From positions 1 to 35,995 of the forward strand of contig CALJAP010000056.1 in the NCBI GenBank assembly GCA_938027655.1: a DNA stretch of 35,995 nucleotides, given 5' to 3'. Below, in pieces: positions 24,421-32,606 of this stretch (position 1 is the first letter of the stretch; every line of letters begins with the position of its first letter). The stretch comes from an uncultured bacterium. Lineage in GTDB: Bacteria; Armatimonadota; HRBIN16. The position numbers and the translations under genes are program-made. A model generated the notes under the pieces. That model did no database searches and was not told where the DNA came from. It worked only from the letters and a program-made list of their open reading frames with translations.

Positions 24421-25170
24421 ATGGCACCACGTGTGCTTGTCGGCACTTCCGGCTGGAGCTACAATCACTGGCAGGGTATCTTCTATCCACCAGAACTGGA
24501 ACGCGAAGGGTGGCTTGCCTTCTACGCACGAGCGTTTCCTACCGTCGAGATTAACAGCAGTTTTTACCGTCTGCCCTTTGAGAACATGGTACTCAGCTGG
24601 CATCGGCGGACACCGGAACACTTTGTGTTTGCTGCTAAGTTCTCCAGACAGGCGACGCACGTGCAACGCCTGCGTGACTGCCAACCGGTCGTACAGCGAT
24701 GGATGGAACGCCTGAGGTTGCTGGAGGAGAAGCTGGGGGTGATCTTAGTGCAGTTGCCGCCCGGGCTACACAAGGACGTGCCGCTGCTGGAAGGGTTCCT
24801 CCGGTTGTTCCCCGAGGGCGTGCGCGTCGCGGTAGAGTTTCGTCACTCGTCGTGGGAGTGTGACGAGGTGTACGAGATGCTCCGCGCACTGGGGGTGGCG
24901 CATTGCACCATCAGTTACCCCCGCTATCCGGTAAACTGGACGGTGACCGCCCCATTTGCTTACGTCCGCTTGCATGGGGTAACGCAGGCATACGACTACT
25001 GTTACAGCACAGAGGAGCTGCACGACCTCGCCGCGCATATCCATCAGCTGCTTCAGGAGGTACAGCAGGTATACGTGTACTTTAACAACGACACCAACGG
25101 CTACGCTCCCGACAATGCTCGTCAGCTGCAAACCATTCTCTCGCTCGCCCGAGAGATTGCAGGAACCTGA
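24421..25170 (+). CDS. DUF72 (YecE-like) TIM-barrel protein
   Basis: This 249-residue protein belongs to DUF72. Motifs are VLVGTSGWSYNHWQGIFYP, then VEINSSFYRLPFENMVLSWH, FVFAAKFSRQATHV, VILVQLPPGLHKD, VAVEFRHSSWE and the closing YVYFNNDTNGYAPDNARQL. The family folds as a TIM barrel; its reaction is not established. ATG 24421 has AGGAGGTG 7 bases upstream. It is divergent from gmhB and precedes the rhamnosidase gene by 44 bases, possibly in one transcript. Confidence 0.92.
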   Translation: MAPRVLVGTSGWSYNHWQGIFYPPELEREGWLAFYARAFPTVEINSSFYRLPFENMVLSWHRRTPEHFVFAAKFSRQATHVQRLRDCQPVVQRWMERLRLLEEKLGVILVQLPPGLHKDVPLLEGFLRLFPEGVRVAVEFRHSSWECDEVYEMLRALGVAHCTISYPRYPVNWTVTAPFAYVRLHGVTQAYDYCYSTEELHDLAAHIHQLLQEVQQVYVYFNNDTNGYAPDNARQLQTILSLAREIAGT

Positions 25171-25214
25171 CCGACAGGGGCGAATAGCCATATCAACAAC
25201 CGCAAGGAGGAAGG

Positions 25215-28200
25215 GTGAAGTTGCGAACGGATTGGCCCCTTGTTCTTGTGCTTTTATTGGTGTTTGCGCTACCGGGCGAGTCGAAGCGTCGCCTCAGCGT
25301 CGCGCATCTTCTCACCGATTGGCTGGAAAATCCTCTGGGGATAGACACCCTCCAGCCGCATTTCTCGTGGCAGATGCAACACCAGGAGCGCAACGCCAGC
25401 CAGAGCGCGTACCAGATTCAGGTTGCCAGCAGACCGGAGCTGCTCCGCGATGGCAAAGCGGACATGTGGGATAGCGGTAAGGTGGCATCCTCGCAGAGTC
25501 TGCATGTCCGCTACGAAGGCAAACCGCTGCAGAGCAGAACCACCTACTACTGGCGCGTGCGGATATGGGACCACAACGGGGTGACCAGCGCGTACAGCCA
25601 GCCTGCCACCTTTGAAACCGCTCTGTTGCATCGGGACGAGTGGCAGGCGAAGTGGATAGCCGTGCCCCGATTGGGCGGAAACGGCTGGCACTCACAGTTT
25701 GCAGATAGTGTGGACGTGACCAAATGGGTGCAGTTAGACCTGCGCCGGTCGGTGCAGTTCCGGCAGGTGGTGCTTTACCCCGCTCGCCCGCATAACTGGG
25801 TGCGTGACGAACCCGGCTTCGGCTTCCCCGTGCGCTTCCGCCTCGAAGCCAGCGACGAGCCCGACTTCACCCATCCGCGCCTTCTCGCCGACTACACTCA
25901 AGCCGACGTGCCCAATCCGGGCGCAAAACCGTTTGCCATCGACGTGGGCGACCAGACGGCACGCTACCTCCGACTGGTCATCACCAAACTACACCATCCT
26001 GCCGATACGCGCCCGCTGGCGGCGCTGGCGGAGATGGAAGTGTTGGACGCGGCAGGGACAAATCTCGCCCTCTATTCTACCGTAACCACCGACGGCTGGA
26101 ACATGGATAGCATCGAGGAGAACGACTGGAGCCGGGCGATGCTCACCGATGGGGTGCGCGAATCCCGTCCGTCGGATACATACGCCCCCATGCTACGACG
26201 CGAGTTCAGGGTGGCAGGCAGGGTGAGACGCGCCCGCGCCTACGTCACCGGCTTGGGTTACTACGAGCTCTATCTCAACGGACAGAAGGTAGGCGACCGC
26301 GTGCTGGACCCGCCCTACACGAACTTCCACAAACGCATCTACTACAGCACCTACGATGTGACCCCGTTGCTTCGTCGGGGCGACAACTGTGTGGGCGCGC
26401 TGTTGGGCAACGGCTGGTGGAAGGGCAAACCCCATTTGCTGTTGCAGATGCATATCGAATACACCGACGGCACCGAGCAGACTATCCTCAGCGACGACCA
26501 GTGGCGCTGGGCAAAGAGCCCCGTTCTGGACAACAGCCTGTATCATGGCGAGACGTACGACGCCCGGCTGGAGCAACCCGGCTGGTGCGAGCCCGGCTTT
26601 GCCGAACAGCAAGGGGAATGGCAGCCGGTGTTGCTTAGTGACCCGCCAGGCGCGACGCTTTCAGCGCAAATGATGCCGCCCATCAAGGTCACGCAAACCC
26701 TCAAGCCCAAATGGGTTTCCGAGCCGCGTCCTGGCGTGTTTGTGGTAGATTTTGGACAGAACTTCTCCGGCTGGTGTCGGCTGCGGGTGAAAGGGGATGC
26801 GGGAACCACCGTCACCCTCAAACATGCTGAAGTGCTGTTCCCGAACGGGCTGGTGAACCAGCAGAACCTGCGCTCCGCCAGAGCGACCGACACCTACATC
26901 CTGAAAGGCGAGGGGATGGAGGTTTATGAGCCGCGCTTCACCTACCACGGCTTCCGCTACGTGCAGGTGGAGGGCTACCCGGGAACCCTGAAGCCAGAGG
27001 ATATTGAGGGAAGAGTGGTACACACCTCCTTCACGCAACGCGGGCAGTTCGAGTGCTCGAACGAACTGCTCAACCAGATCCAGCACAACGCGCAATGGGG
27101 ATACCGCACCAACTGGCATAGCATCCCCACCGACTGCCCCCAGCGCGACGAACGACAGGGCTGGATGGGCGACGCCCAGATGACCGCCAACATGGGCTTG
27201 TACAACTTCACCGCCGAATCCGCCTACGTGAAGTTCCTGCGCGACATCGCCGACGCCCAAGGCGAGGACGGGCGCATTCCCGACACCGTGCCCCACGTGT
27301 GGGGAACCAACCCGGGCGACCCGCAGTGGGCGGGGGCATACCTGTTTATCGCGTGGGACATGTACCGCCATACCGGAGCAAAGCACCTGCTGGAAGAGCA
27401 CTACGACGGTTTCAAGCGCTATGTGGAGATGCTGCGTCGGGAGGCAGGAGAGGGCTGTATCCTTACCCGCAACAACTACGGTGACTGGGTGGCGGTGGTG
27501 GAAACGCCCAAAGACCTTATCTCCACGGGCACATACTACCTGAGCGTGAAGGTGCTGGCGGACATCGCGCACGTGCTGGGCAAACACGCTGACGAGCGAG
27601 AGTACCGCGCCCTGTGCGAACGCATCGCCACTGCTTTCAATGGACGCTTCTGGAACGCACAGAGCGGTCAGTACGGCAACGGCAGCCAGTTCTCCAACAT
27701 TTTCCCGCTTTATCTGGGCATCGTGCCGGAGGAACACCGGCAGAAGGTGCTGGATAATGTGATACGCGACATCACCGTCAACCACAAAGGACACCTCAGC
27801 ACGGGGTTCATCGGCACGCGCTACCTGCTGGACACGTTGACCATGCTGGGACGCGCCGACATCGCCTATCTGGTTGCCTCACAGGATACCTACCCGAGCT
27901 GGGGCTACATGGTGCGCATGGGTGCAACCACCATCTGGGAACTGTGGAAGTATGAGGTCGGTGCGGGCATGAACTCCCACAATCATCCGGCGTTTGGACT
28001 GGTGAGCGCATGGTTCTATGAGGCGCTGGCGGGCATCCAGCCTGATGCTTCGCGAGGCGACTGGGAACACTTCATCGTGCGCCCGCACCCTGTTGGCGAC
28101 CTGTACTGGGCGCAAGCTTCAGTAGACACTGTGCGCGGCAGGGTAGGCGTACGCTGGGAGAAGCGTCCCGACGCCTTTCTGCTGAGCGTCATCGTGCCAG

Positions 28201-28400
28201 CCAACAGCTCCGCAACGGTATACATCCCCAAGCTGGGCATCGCGACCCCCGCCTTGACGGAGGCGGAAGGAAAGGTATGGCGCGAAGGCGTGTTTGTACC
28301 CCGGGTGCCCGGCGTGAAAAGCGCACGCGACGAGAAGCACTGGATGATAGTGGAAGTCGGCTCCGGCGACTATCATTTTAAACTTCAGGCAGACAGATGA
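25215..28400 (+). CDS. Secreted GH78-type alpha-L-rhamnosidase with an apparent inserted discoidin-like domain
   Basis: This 1061-residue exported enzyme should release terminal alpha-L-rhamnose from plant or microbial polysaccharides. It has a signal peptide (LRTDWPLVLVLLLVFALPG) and an N-terminal Fn3-like rhamnosidase domain (LSVAHLLTDWLENPLGIDTL ... RTTYYWRVRIWDHNG). A segment at ~160-320 resembles an F5/8 discoidin carbohydrate-binding domain (RRSVQFRQVVLYPARPHNWV ... ARYLRLVITKLHH). The rhamnosidase beta domains and (alpha/alpha)6 barrel follow. Acidic motifs typical of GH78 are TDCPQRDERQGWMGD (~639-653) and TTIWELW with E909. The GTG start follows AAGGAGGAAGG, with a short 4-base gap. 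No transporter or rhamnose catabolism gene is adjacent. Confidence 0.92.
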   Translation: MKLRTDWPLVLVLLLVFALPGESKRRLSVAHLLTDWLENPLGIDTLQPHFSWQMQHQERNASQSAYQIQVASRPELLRDGKADMWDSGKVASSQSLHVRYEGKPLQSRTTYYWRVRIWDHNGVTSAYSQPATFETALLHRDEWQAKWIAVPRLGGNGWHSQFADSVDVTKWVQLDLRRSVQFRQVVLYPARPHNWVRDEPGFGFPVRFRLEASDEPDFTHPRLLADYTQADVPNPGAKPFAIDVGDQTARYLRLVITKLHHPADTRPLAALAEMEVLDAAGTNLALYSTVTTDGWNMDSIEENDWSRAMLTDGVRESRPSDTYAPMLRREFRVAGRVRRARAYVTGLGYYELYLNGQKVGDRVLDPPYTNFHKRIYYSTYDVTPLLRRGDNCVGALLGNGWWKGKPHLLLQMHIEYTDGTEQTILSDDQWRWAKSPVLDNSLYHGETYDARLEQPGWCEPGFAEQQGEWQPVLLSDPPGATLSAQMMPPIKVTQTLKPKWVSEPRPGVFVVDFGQNFSGWCRLRVKGDAGTTVTLKHAEVLFPNGLVNQQNLRSARATDTYILKGEGMEVYEPRFTYHGFRYVQVEGYPGTLKPEDIEGRVVHTSFTQRGQFECSNELLNQIQHNAQWGYRTNWHSIPTDCPQRDERQGWMGDAQMTANMGLYNFTAESAYVKFLRDIADAQGEDGRIPDTVPHVWGTNPGDPQWAGAYLFIAWDMYRHTGAKHLLEEHYDGFKRYVEMLRREAGEGCILTRNNYGDWVAVVETPKDLISTGTYYLSVKVLADIAHVLGKHADEREYRALCERIATAFNGRFWNAQSGQYGNGSQFSNIFPLYLGIVPEEHRQKVLDNVIRDITVNHKGHLSTGFIGTRYLLDTLTMLGRADIAYLVASQDTYPSWGYMVRMGATTIWELWKYEVGAGMNSHNHPAFGLVSAWFYEALAGIQPDASRGDWEHFIVRPHPVGDLYWAQASVDTVRGRVGVRWEKRPDAFLLSVIVPANSSATVYIPKLGIATPALTEAEGKVWREGVFVPRVPGVKSARDEKHWMIVEVGSGDYHFKLQADR

Positions 28401-28404
28401 ATAG

Positions 28405-28433
28405 TTGCTGTGCCGAGCAAGGTGTGATATAAT
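28405..28433 (+). promoter_or_regulatory. Promoter with extended -10 for the DUF1844-unknown-GNAT trio
   Basis: TTGCTG (28405-28410) and TATAAT (28428-28433) are separated by 17 bases; the -10 is preceded by TGA (TGn). It starts 4 bases after the rhamnosidase stop, so the downstream genes form a separate unit. Confidence 0.78.
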
Positions 28434-28458
28434 CGGTCACACTGCGGGAGGTGCTGAG

Positions 28459-28779
28459 ATGGAGCACGAGCAGCAGCCGCAATTTGAGCAAGCCACGCAG
28501 GAGGAGCAGGTTCGCAAGGAACCTGTAGATGTGGTAACGTTCGTCTTGTGGATGATTGAAGAGCTCCAGGCTCAGGCATGGATTAAGATGGGCCTGTGGA
28601 AGGACCCCGTTTCGGGAGAGTTGTATACAGACCTGCCGCAGGCGAAGATTGCCATCGACGGGGTGGCGGCGCTGACGGAGGTGCTCAAACCCCATATTAC
28701 CGACCTACAGCGTCGCGACCTAGAGCGTCTGCTTACCGACTTACGGCTTAATTTTGTGCAGCGCAGTGCGGGGGGATAG
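28459..28779 (+). CDS. DUF1844 family protein
   Basis: This 106-residue protein has the DUF1844 pattern: a long charged start, VDVVTFVLWMIEELQAQAWI, KMGLWKDPVSGELYTDLPQA, the KIAIDGVAALTEVLKPHITD helix and a closing LLTDLRLNFVQR. The family is small, helical, often near translation-factor genes in other phyla, and of unknown function. ATG 28459 has GGAGGTG 6 bases upstream. It leads a three-gene unit behind its own promoter. Confidence 0.82.
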   Translation: MEHEQQPQFEQATQEEQVRKEPVDVVTFVLWMIEELQAQAWIKMGLWKDPVSGELYTDLPQAKIAIDGVAALTEVLKPHITDLQRRDLERLLTDLRLNFVQRSAGG

Positions 28780-28818
28780 CCACCCGCGTCGCTAAGCGAA
28801 AGAGAAAAGGAGGCGACC

Positions 28819-29385
28819 ATGCATCGTTCGCAAGAGAGCGCGGAGGTTCGCTGGTTACGTGCGCAGTGGCTACGCTATTATCTGATTCGACGTTGCTATC
28901 TCTGGGCAGTACGGGGGATGAGGGCGCTTACCGCACAGGTACAGGATGGGGTATCTCTGATAGCGCACTGGATTCTGGAGCGCACCGACCCGCTGGCACA
29001 GTACCGGCGTCAGCGCGAGCAGTTTCTTGCTTTCTACGAGCAGTATGAACGGCTGGTAGACGTGTTGTGCTGGGCAGCGCGCGACACCGTGCACGACGGT
29101 TGCGACGAACGGTATCAACAGGTGCGAAACTGGTTCACACAGCACTACGCCCCCGTGCGCCGCGCAATGGCTCCCATCATCCGACAGGTGCTCGCGGAGC
29201 AGGATGGCAATCCAAAGGAAGACCCCTTTGAAAGACTGTTTGCACCGGCGCATGTGATGCAGGTCATTGAAAGCGATGAGGGTGACCTGCTGGGACGCAT
29301 CATCCTGACCCGTGACATCGTGGCTCGCTATGACGCCCATTTGCGAACCCAGATAGAAAAATACGGGCAGAGAGCGGGACACTGA
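28819..29385 (+). CDS. Helical protein of unknown function
   Basis: This 188-residue protein is not recognised. It has no signal peptide. The N-terminal ~35 residues are rich in Trp, Tyr and Arg (VRWLRAQWLRYYLIRRCYLW), a basic amphipathic helix that could contact membrane or RNA. A middle section (QYRRQREQFLAFYEQYERLV) is likely helical, and the end (LLGRIILTRDIVARYDAHLR) is helical too. AAAGGAGG precedes the ATG. It lies 39 bases after the DUF1844 gene and 2 bases before the GNAT gene, so co-expression is likely. Confidence 0.7.
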   Translation: MHRSQESAEVRWLRAQWLRYYLIRRCYLWAVRGMRALTAQVQDGVSLIAHWILERTDPLAQYRRQREQFLAFYEQYERLVDVLCWAARDTVHDGCDERYQQVRNWFTQHYAPVRRAMAPIIRQVLAEQDGNPKEDPFERLFAPAHVMQVIESDEGDLLGRIILTRDIVARYDAHLRTQIEKYGQRAGH

Positions 29386-29387
29386 AG

Positions 29388-30365
29388 ATGTCGATACGCC
29401 CTTATCGCGCCGGAGACGAACCGGCAGTGTTGAAACTGTGGAACGAGTGTATGGGGGCGCAGTTTCCGCTGGATTCCGCTCTGTTCGAGCAGAACGTGCT
29501 GCGGGATGCCCATTTCGACCCAGAGGCGGTGTGGGTAGCGGAAGGCGCCGGGGGCAACCTGCTGGCGTACGCGCACGCGAAGGTGTGCAAAGAACCGCTG
29601 GGTTCGGCGGGCATGATGCCCGAGCAGGGCTGGATTGGCGCCCTTGCCTTCTCGCCCAATGAAGAGGGCTTGCAAGCGGCGCGTCGGCTATTGCACACGG
29701 CGCTGGACTGGCTCCAATCGAAGGGCAGAAGGCACGTGAACTACGGCTCCGACCCGGCACATCTCTTTCCGGGCGTTCCTGTCGAACAGTCCCTCCATCA
29801 GCAGCTCCTGCGGGAGGCGGGGTTCGCTATCGGCGAACATGTCGCGGTGGACCTAGTGCGTGAACTGGCGGACTATCGCGTGCCCGAAGCGGTGGAAGCG
29901 AATCTGCAACGCCTGCGGGAGGATTATGCCATCCGCTCCTGCACATCCGAAGACGTGCCCGCCCTGCTCCGATTCCTGCAGAAAGAGTTTCCGGGCAGGT
30001 GGTACTACGAGACCGCAAAGAGGCTGGAGGTAGAGGACACCCCTTGCGACATCCTTATCCTCACGCAAGGGGATGAGGTGGTGGGGTTCTGCCATACCTT
30101 CCATCGTGGCTCCAGGCGTATTGGGCCATCCATCTACTGGCGCAAATTGTTGGGTGAGGCATACGGCGGATTGGGACCCATCGGGCTCGCCGAAAGCACG
30201 CGCGGTAAGGGATTGGGACTGGCTCTGCTCTGCAAAGGCGTGGAATATGTAAAGCAGCAGGGTGCACAGCGCATGGCAATCGACTGGACCGACCTGGTGG
30301 ATTTCTACGGCAAAATCGGCTTCCGCGTGTGGAAGCGCTACTATCCTGCGTCGCGGCAGATTTAG
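29388..30365 (+). CDS. Tandem-GNAT N-acetyltransferase
   Basis: This 325-residue protein has two GNAT halves. The first (~1-165, MSIRPYRAGDEPAVLKLWNE, WVAEGAGGNLLAYAHAKV, GWIGALAFSPNEEGLQAARR) has a degenerate acetyl-CoA site. The second (~175-325) keeps the stronger motif STRGKGLGLALLCKGVEYV (like RGxGxG/A) and a closing WTDLVDFYGKIGFRVWKRYY. The substrate is unknown; amino groups of small molecules or proteins are typical. The ATG begins 2 bases after the preceding stop. It ends the trio; repeat DNA follows. Confidence 0.88.
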   Translation: MSIRPYRAGDEPAVLKLWNECMGAQFPLDSALFEQNVLRDAHFDPEAVWVAEGAGGNLLAYAHAKVCKEPLGSAGMMPEQGWIGALAFSPNEEGLQAARRLLHTALDWLQSKGRRHVNYGSDPAHLFPGVPVEQSLHQQLLREAGFAIGEHVAVDLVRELADYRVPEAVEANLQRLREDYAIRSCTSEDVPALLRFLQKEFPGRWYYETAKRLEVEDTPCDILILTQGDEVVGFCHTFHRGSRRIGPSIYWRKLLGEAYGGLGPIGLAESTRGKGLGLALLCKGVEYVKQQGAQRMAIDWTDLVDFYGKIGFRVWKRYYPASRQI

Positions 30366-30482
30366 CCCCCCTTGCGGAGAGCGAACCTCCAGGTGAGCCG
30401 GTTTAGCCCCACCCAGCATCCCCGCAGACGAGGAGGAGAGACGTTCCACCCAGCCGCCACGCACGCGGGGAGGAGCGTCATG

Positions 30483-30556
30483 TCCCCCTGCTTGCGGGGG
30501 GACGACAGGGGGGCTAACACCTCCCCTGCTTGCGGGGGGACGACAGGGGGGCTAAC
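30483..30556 (+). repeat. Two ~35-bp direct repeats, G-rich and self-complementary
   Basis: Copies at 30483-30518 and 30522-30556 are near identical, with CCCCTGCTTGCGGGGGG followed by ACGACAGGGGGGCTAAC, at a period of ~38 bases. The CCCC...GGGG parts can fold within each copy. A degenerate third element may lie at 30365-30376. The region 30366-30587 holds no gene. Confidence 0.7.
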
Positions 30557-30583
30557 GGCTCGGCAGGAGCCTCGCCCTCCATG
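30555..30583 (+). repeat. Dispersed GC-rich element, copy D
   Basis: This copy carries GGCTCGGCAGGAGCC then TCGCCCTCC, just beyond the 3' end of the PEP-CTERM gene. It abuts the direct repeats. Its minus strand would read as the peptide EGEAPAEP. Confidence 0.7.
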
Positions 30584-30587
30584 CTGA

Positions 30588-31289
30588 CTACATTATTATT
30601 CGCCGCCTCAACAGTGGGCTTATGCCCAGCAAGCTGGGCAGCATTAGCGCAAGTGTGCTCCCTTCGGGAACCGCTTGCGGGGTAAATCCCCCTTCCGGTG
30701 TCAGAATGAAATCCTGCGAGCGCGTGCCTGCACCGGGCAGGGGCGCGTCGTACAGAATGCCGTTCAGAACGCCCAGACCGTTCCATGCCTGCAGATAGCT
30801 CTGCGCCAACGTCAGGGTCAGGCTATCGGGAGAGCTGCGATTGGTGCCGTTGAACACGTTCGTCACGCGAAAGCGTCCGCTGCCGAATGGGTCTGCGCCG
30901 AAGCCATCATAAAGAGCCTCCCAGATGGCTAACTGCAGGGCGGCACGACCGCGTGCATCCGTAGCAGCGGGGCGGTTCTTCCACAACGCACCCATCGCCC
31001 AGTCCGCGCGACGCCCATCGTCCAGCGCAGTAGCGGTGGTGTTCTTTTGCACGGCGTCCCACGAACCACTTGCCACCACCTGCTTCAGGTCCACGCACCA
31101 CGCTTCCTTTGGCAAGGGGTCTCCCGCAATATTTAGGCGCATCGCGCCGATATACACCCAATGGGTGCTACCGTCCAGAACGGTATCGGCGGTGTAGCTG
31201 GTATCGTAACTGTGCAGGCTGATGGTCACTGCGCTGGCACTGCTGGCAAGCACAAGCCCAACTGCAAGGCTCAAAATCCATCGTCTCAT
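30588..31289 (-). CDS. PEP-CTERM-anchored secreted protein with possible thioester (Cys/Gln) motif
   Basis: This 233-residue protein has a signal peptide (MRRWILSLAVGLVLASSASA). Its C-terminus has the PEP-CTERM form: VPEG-STLALMLPSLLGISPL followed by an Arg cluster. It has Gly where the second Pro of the sorting motif is usual. Such tails are handled by an exosortase, which is not in this window. The middle has EAWCVDLKQ (Cys65) and ALQLAIWEALYDG (Gln119), similar to the Cys and Gln pair that forms the internal thioester of TED domains in Gram-positive surface adhesins. That is inference from pattern only. ATG 31289 has GGAGGAG upstream. The function may be surface attachment or matrix building. 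Confidence 0.72.
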   Translation of the reverse strand: MRRWILSLAVGLVLASSASAVTISLHSYDTSYTADTVLDGSTHWVYIGAMRLNIAGDPLPKEAWCVDLKQVVASGSWDAVQKNTTATALDDGRRADWAMGALWKNRPAATDARGRAALQLAIWEALYDGFGADPFGSGRFRVTNVFNGTNRSSPDSLTLTLAQSYLQAWNGLGVLNGILYDAPLPGAGTRSQDFILTPEGGFTPQAVPEGSTLALMLPSLLGISPLLRRRIIM

Positions 31290-31404
31290 CAGACACTCCT
31301 CCTTCTTCATAAAGTGGTTCCACTCTAAAATAGTGCAAGAGGAGTGCCATACCCATTGCGCACTTTGCGGGGATTGGAAAAAAACGGTAAAGCAACGGGG
31401 ATGC

Positions 31405-32502
31405 CTACTCTTCCCCTGCAACCTCTCTCTCCATCCATACGAATCGCGGCGTCTTCGCGTCGGCGAAGTTCATCTCCACCAGCCGACGGAACAGTTGCTC
31501 TTCCATCACCTGCTCGGCGAGGTCTCGGCGCAGGGCGCGGAAGTAGAGCTGCATCACCCGATAGTGCACTTTGCCCAGTGCGAGCGACCCGGTGCGCATC
31601 CCTTCGTCGGTCGCCAGCGTCTGTCCCAATATCGCTCGCGCAATCTCCTTGTTATGAAACTGCACCGCCTGTAGATACGCCGCGCCAACCGGTGACTTGC
31701 CCTCTAACAATTCAATCTGCACGTCCTCCGGCAGCACGACTGCCGTCTCCTGCTGGATGCGGTCGAGCACCTCCAGCAGCTCGCGTCGCTCCGCTTCGGG
31801 CACATGGCGCGGAACCACCCCCTTCACCGTCGGCGCACCGAACTTCTCCAGCGACAACAGCCAGAACTTCAGCAACAGCCCCTTCGCCCACCAGTGCTTG
31901 TACGCCGCGCGCAGGTCACTGCGCCCCTGCGGCGATTCGTAACTGCCGTTGTAGGAATACACCACGAACTTCTCGGCGGGCAGGGGCTTCTCCTCACCCG
32001 CAGGCGTGCGCAGGTACAGTGCCTTTAGGTTTCGGAACTCGTCCGTTTCCAGCCGAAACAGGCGGGGCGGTTTGCTCTTGATGCTCTGCCATATCACCAT
32101 CCCGCGCCACGGCTCCTGCTCGCACAGCGTGTAGTTAATCTCCTGCACCGAGTAGCCGTGTGCTAAGGCGTCCAGCGCGTTCAGCAGGATGCGCGTGACC
32201 GAACCGCGCAGTTGCCCTAAAGCAAAGCGCACCAGCTCCGCCGCCCGTTGTGACCGCTCGTCCTCGCCACCGGGCACGACCTGCCAATCCGCATCCAGCA
32301 CGCCGAACTTCTTGGTGGTGAGCGCAGACTGCACCTGCGCATCGGTGAGCATCTCCTCGTACACCCGCTCCCCGCGCGTGCGCAGCAGGTCGTCTGCATC
32401 CGCTGTGCCACCAAAACGAAGGGCGGCGATGGGGTCCACCGCCGCCTGCTCCCGATCCAGTCCGCGCCGCCTCACGCGACGCCATAGTTGCGAAAACACC
32501 AT
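31405..32502 (-). CDS. Phage portal-like protein (DUF935, Mu gp29-like), orphan
   Basis: This 365-residue protein resembles DUF935, the Mu gp29-type portal family. Features are the N-terminal MVFSQLWRRVRRRGLDREQA, then RVYEEMLTDAQVQSALTTKK, the VLDADWQVVPG strand and ALAHGYSVQEINYTL. The late GAAYLQAVQFHNKEIARAIL and GQTLATDE...GSLALGKVHYRV segments are typical of the family. A portal forms the DNA channel of tailed phage heads. It is shorter than Mu gp29 (~510). No terminase, capsid or tail gene flanks it: the neighbours are a PEP-CTERM and a HEAT-repeat gene. It may be a prophage remnant or a domesticated gene. GGGAGG precedes ATG 32502. Confidence 0.82.
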   Translation of the reverse strand: MVFSQLWRRVRRRGLDREQAAVDPIAALRFGGTADADDLLRTRGERVYEEMLTDAQVQSALTTKKFGVLDADWQVVPGGEDERSQRAAELVRFALGQLRGSVTRILLNALDALAHGYSVQEINYTLCEQEPWRGMVIWQSIKSKPPRLFRLETDEFRNLKALYLRTPAGEEKPLPAEKFVVYSYNGSYESPQGRSDLRAAYKHWWAKGLLLKFWLLSLEKFGAPTVKGVVPRHVPEAERRELLEVLDRIQQETAVVLPEDVQIELLEGKSPVGAAYLQAVQFHNKEIARAILGQTLATDEGMRTGSLALGKVHYRVMQLYFRALRRDLAEQVMEEQLFRRLVEMNFADAKTPRFVWMEREVAGEE

Positions 32503-32528
32503 ACGCTGCCTCCCGATGAGTTGTTGGT

Positions 32529-32561
32529 AAACATCCCACTGGCGATGCCGGCGGGATGTTT
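32529..32561. terminator. Hairpin between HEAT-repeat and portal genes (possible terminator)
   Basis: AAACATCCC (32529-32537) and GGGATGTTT (32553-32561) form a perfect 9-bp stem with a 15-base loop. On the minus strand it follows the HEAT-repeat gene by ~45 bases and would separate it from the portal gene. The U-tract is short (TTT), so termination is plausible but not assured. Confidence 0.5.
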
Positions 32562-32606
32562 CGAAGACGCTACCTGCTATTCCCCAGATTCGACAACCCC
32601 CACATG

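Noticed and set aside
28870-29760. 296-codon minus-strand frame opposite the unknown/GNAT genes
   Set aside because: It spans two plus-strand genes with proper start signals and has no domain.
30483-30556. CRISPR array
   Set aside because: There are only two copies with almost no spacer (~3 bases) and no cas genes.
31405-32502. Active prophage
   Set aside because: Only one phage-like gene is present; no integrase, terminase, capsid or attachment repeats were seen.
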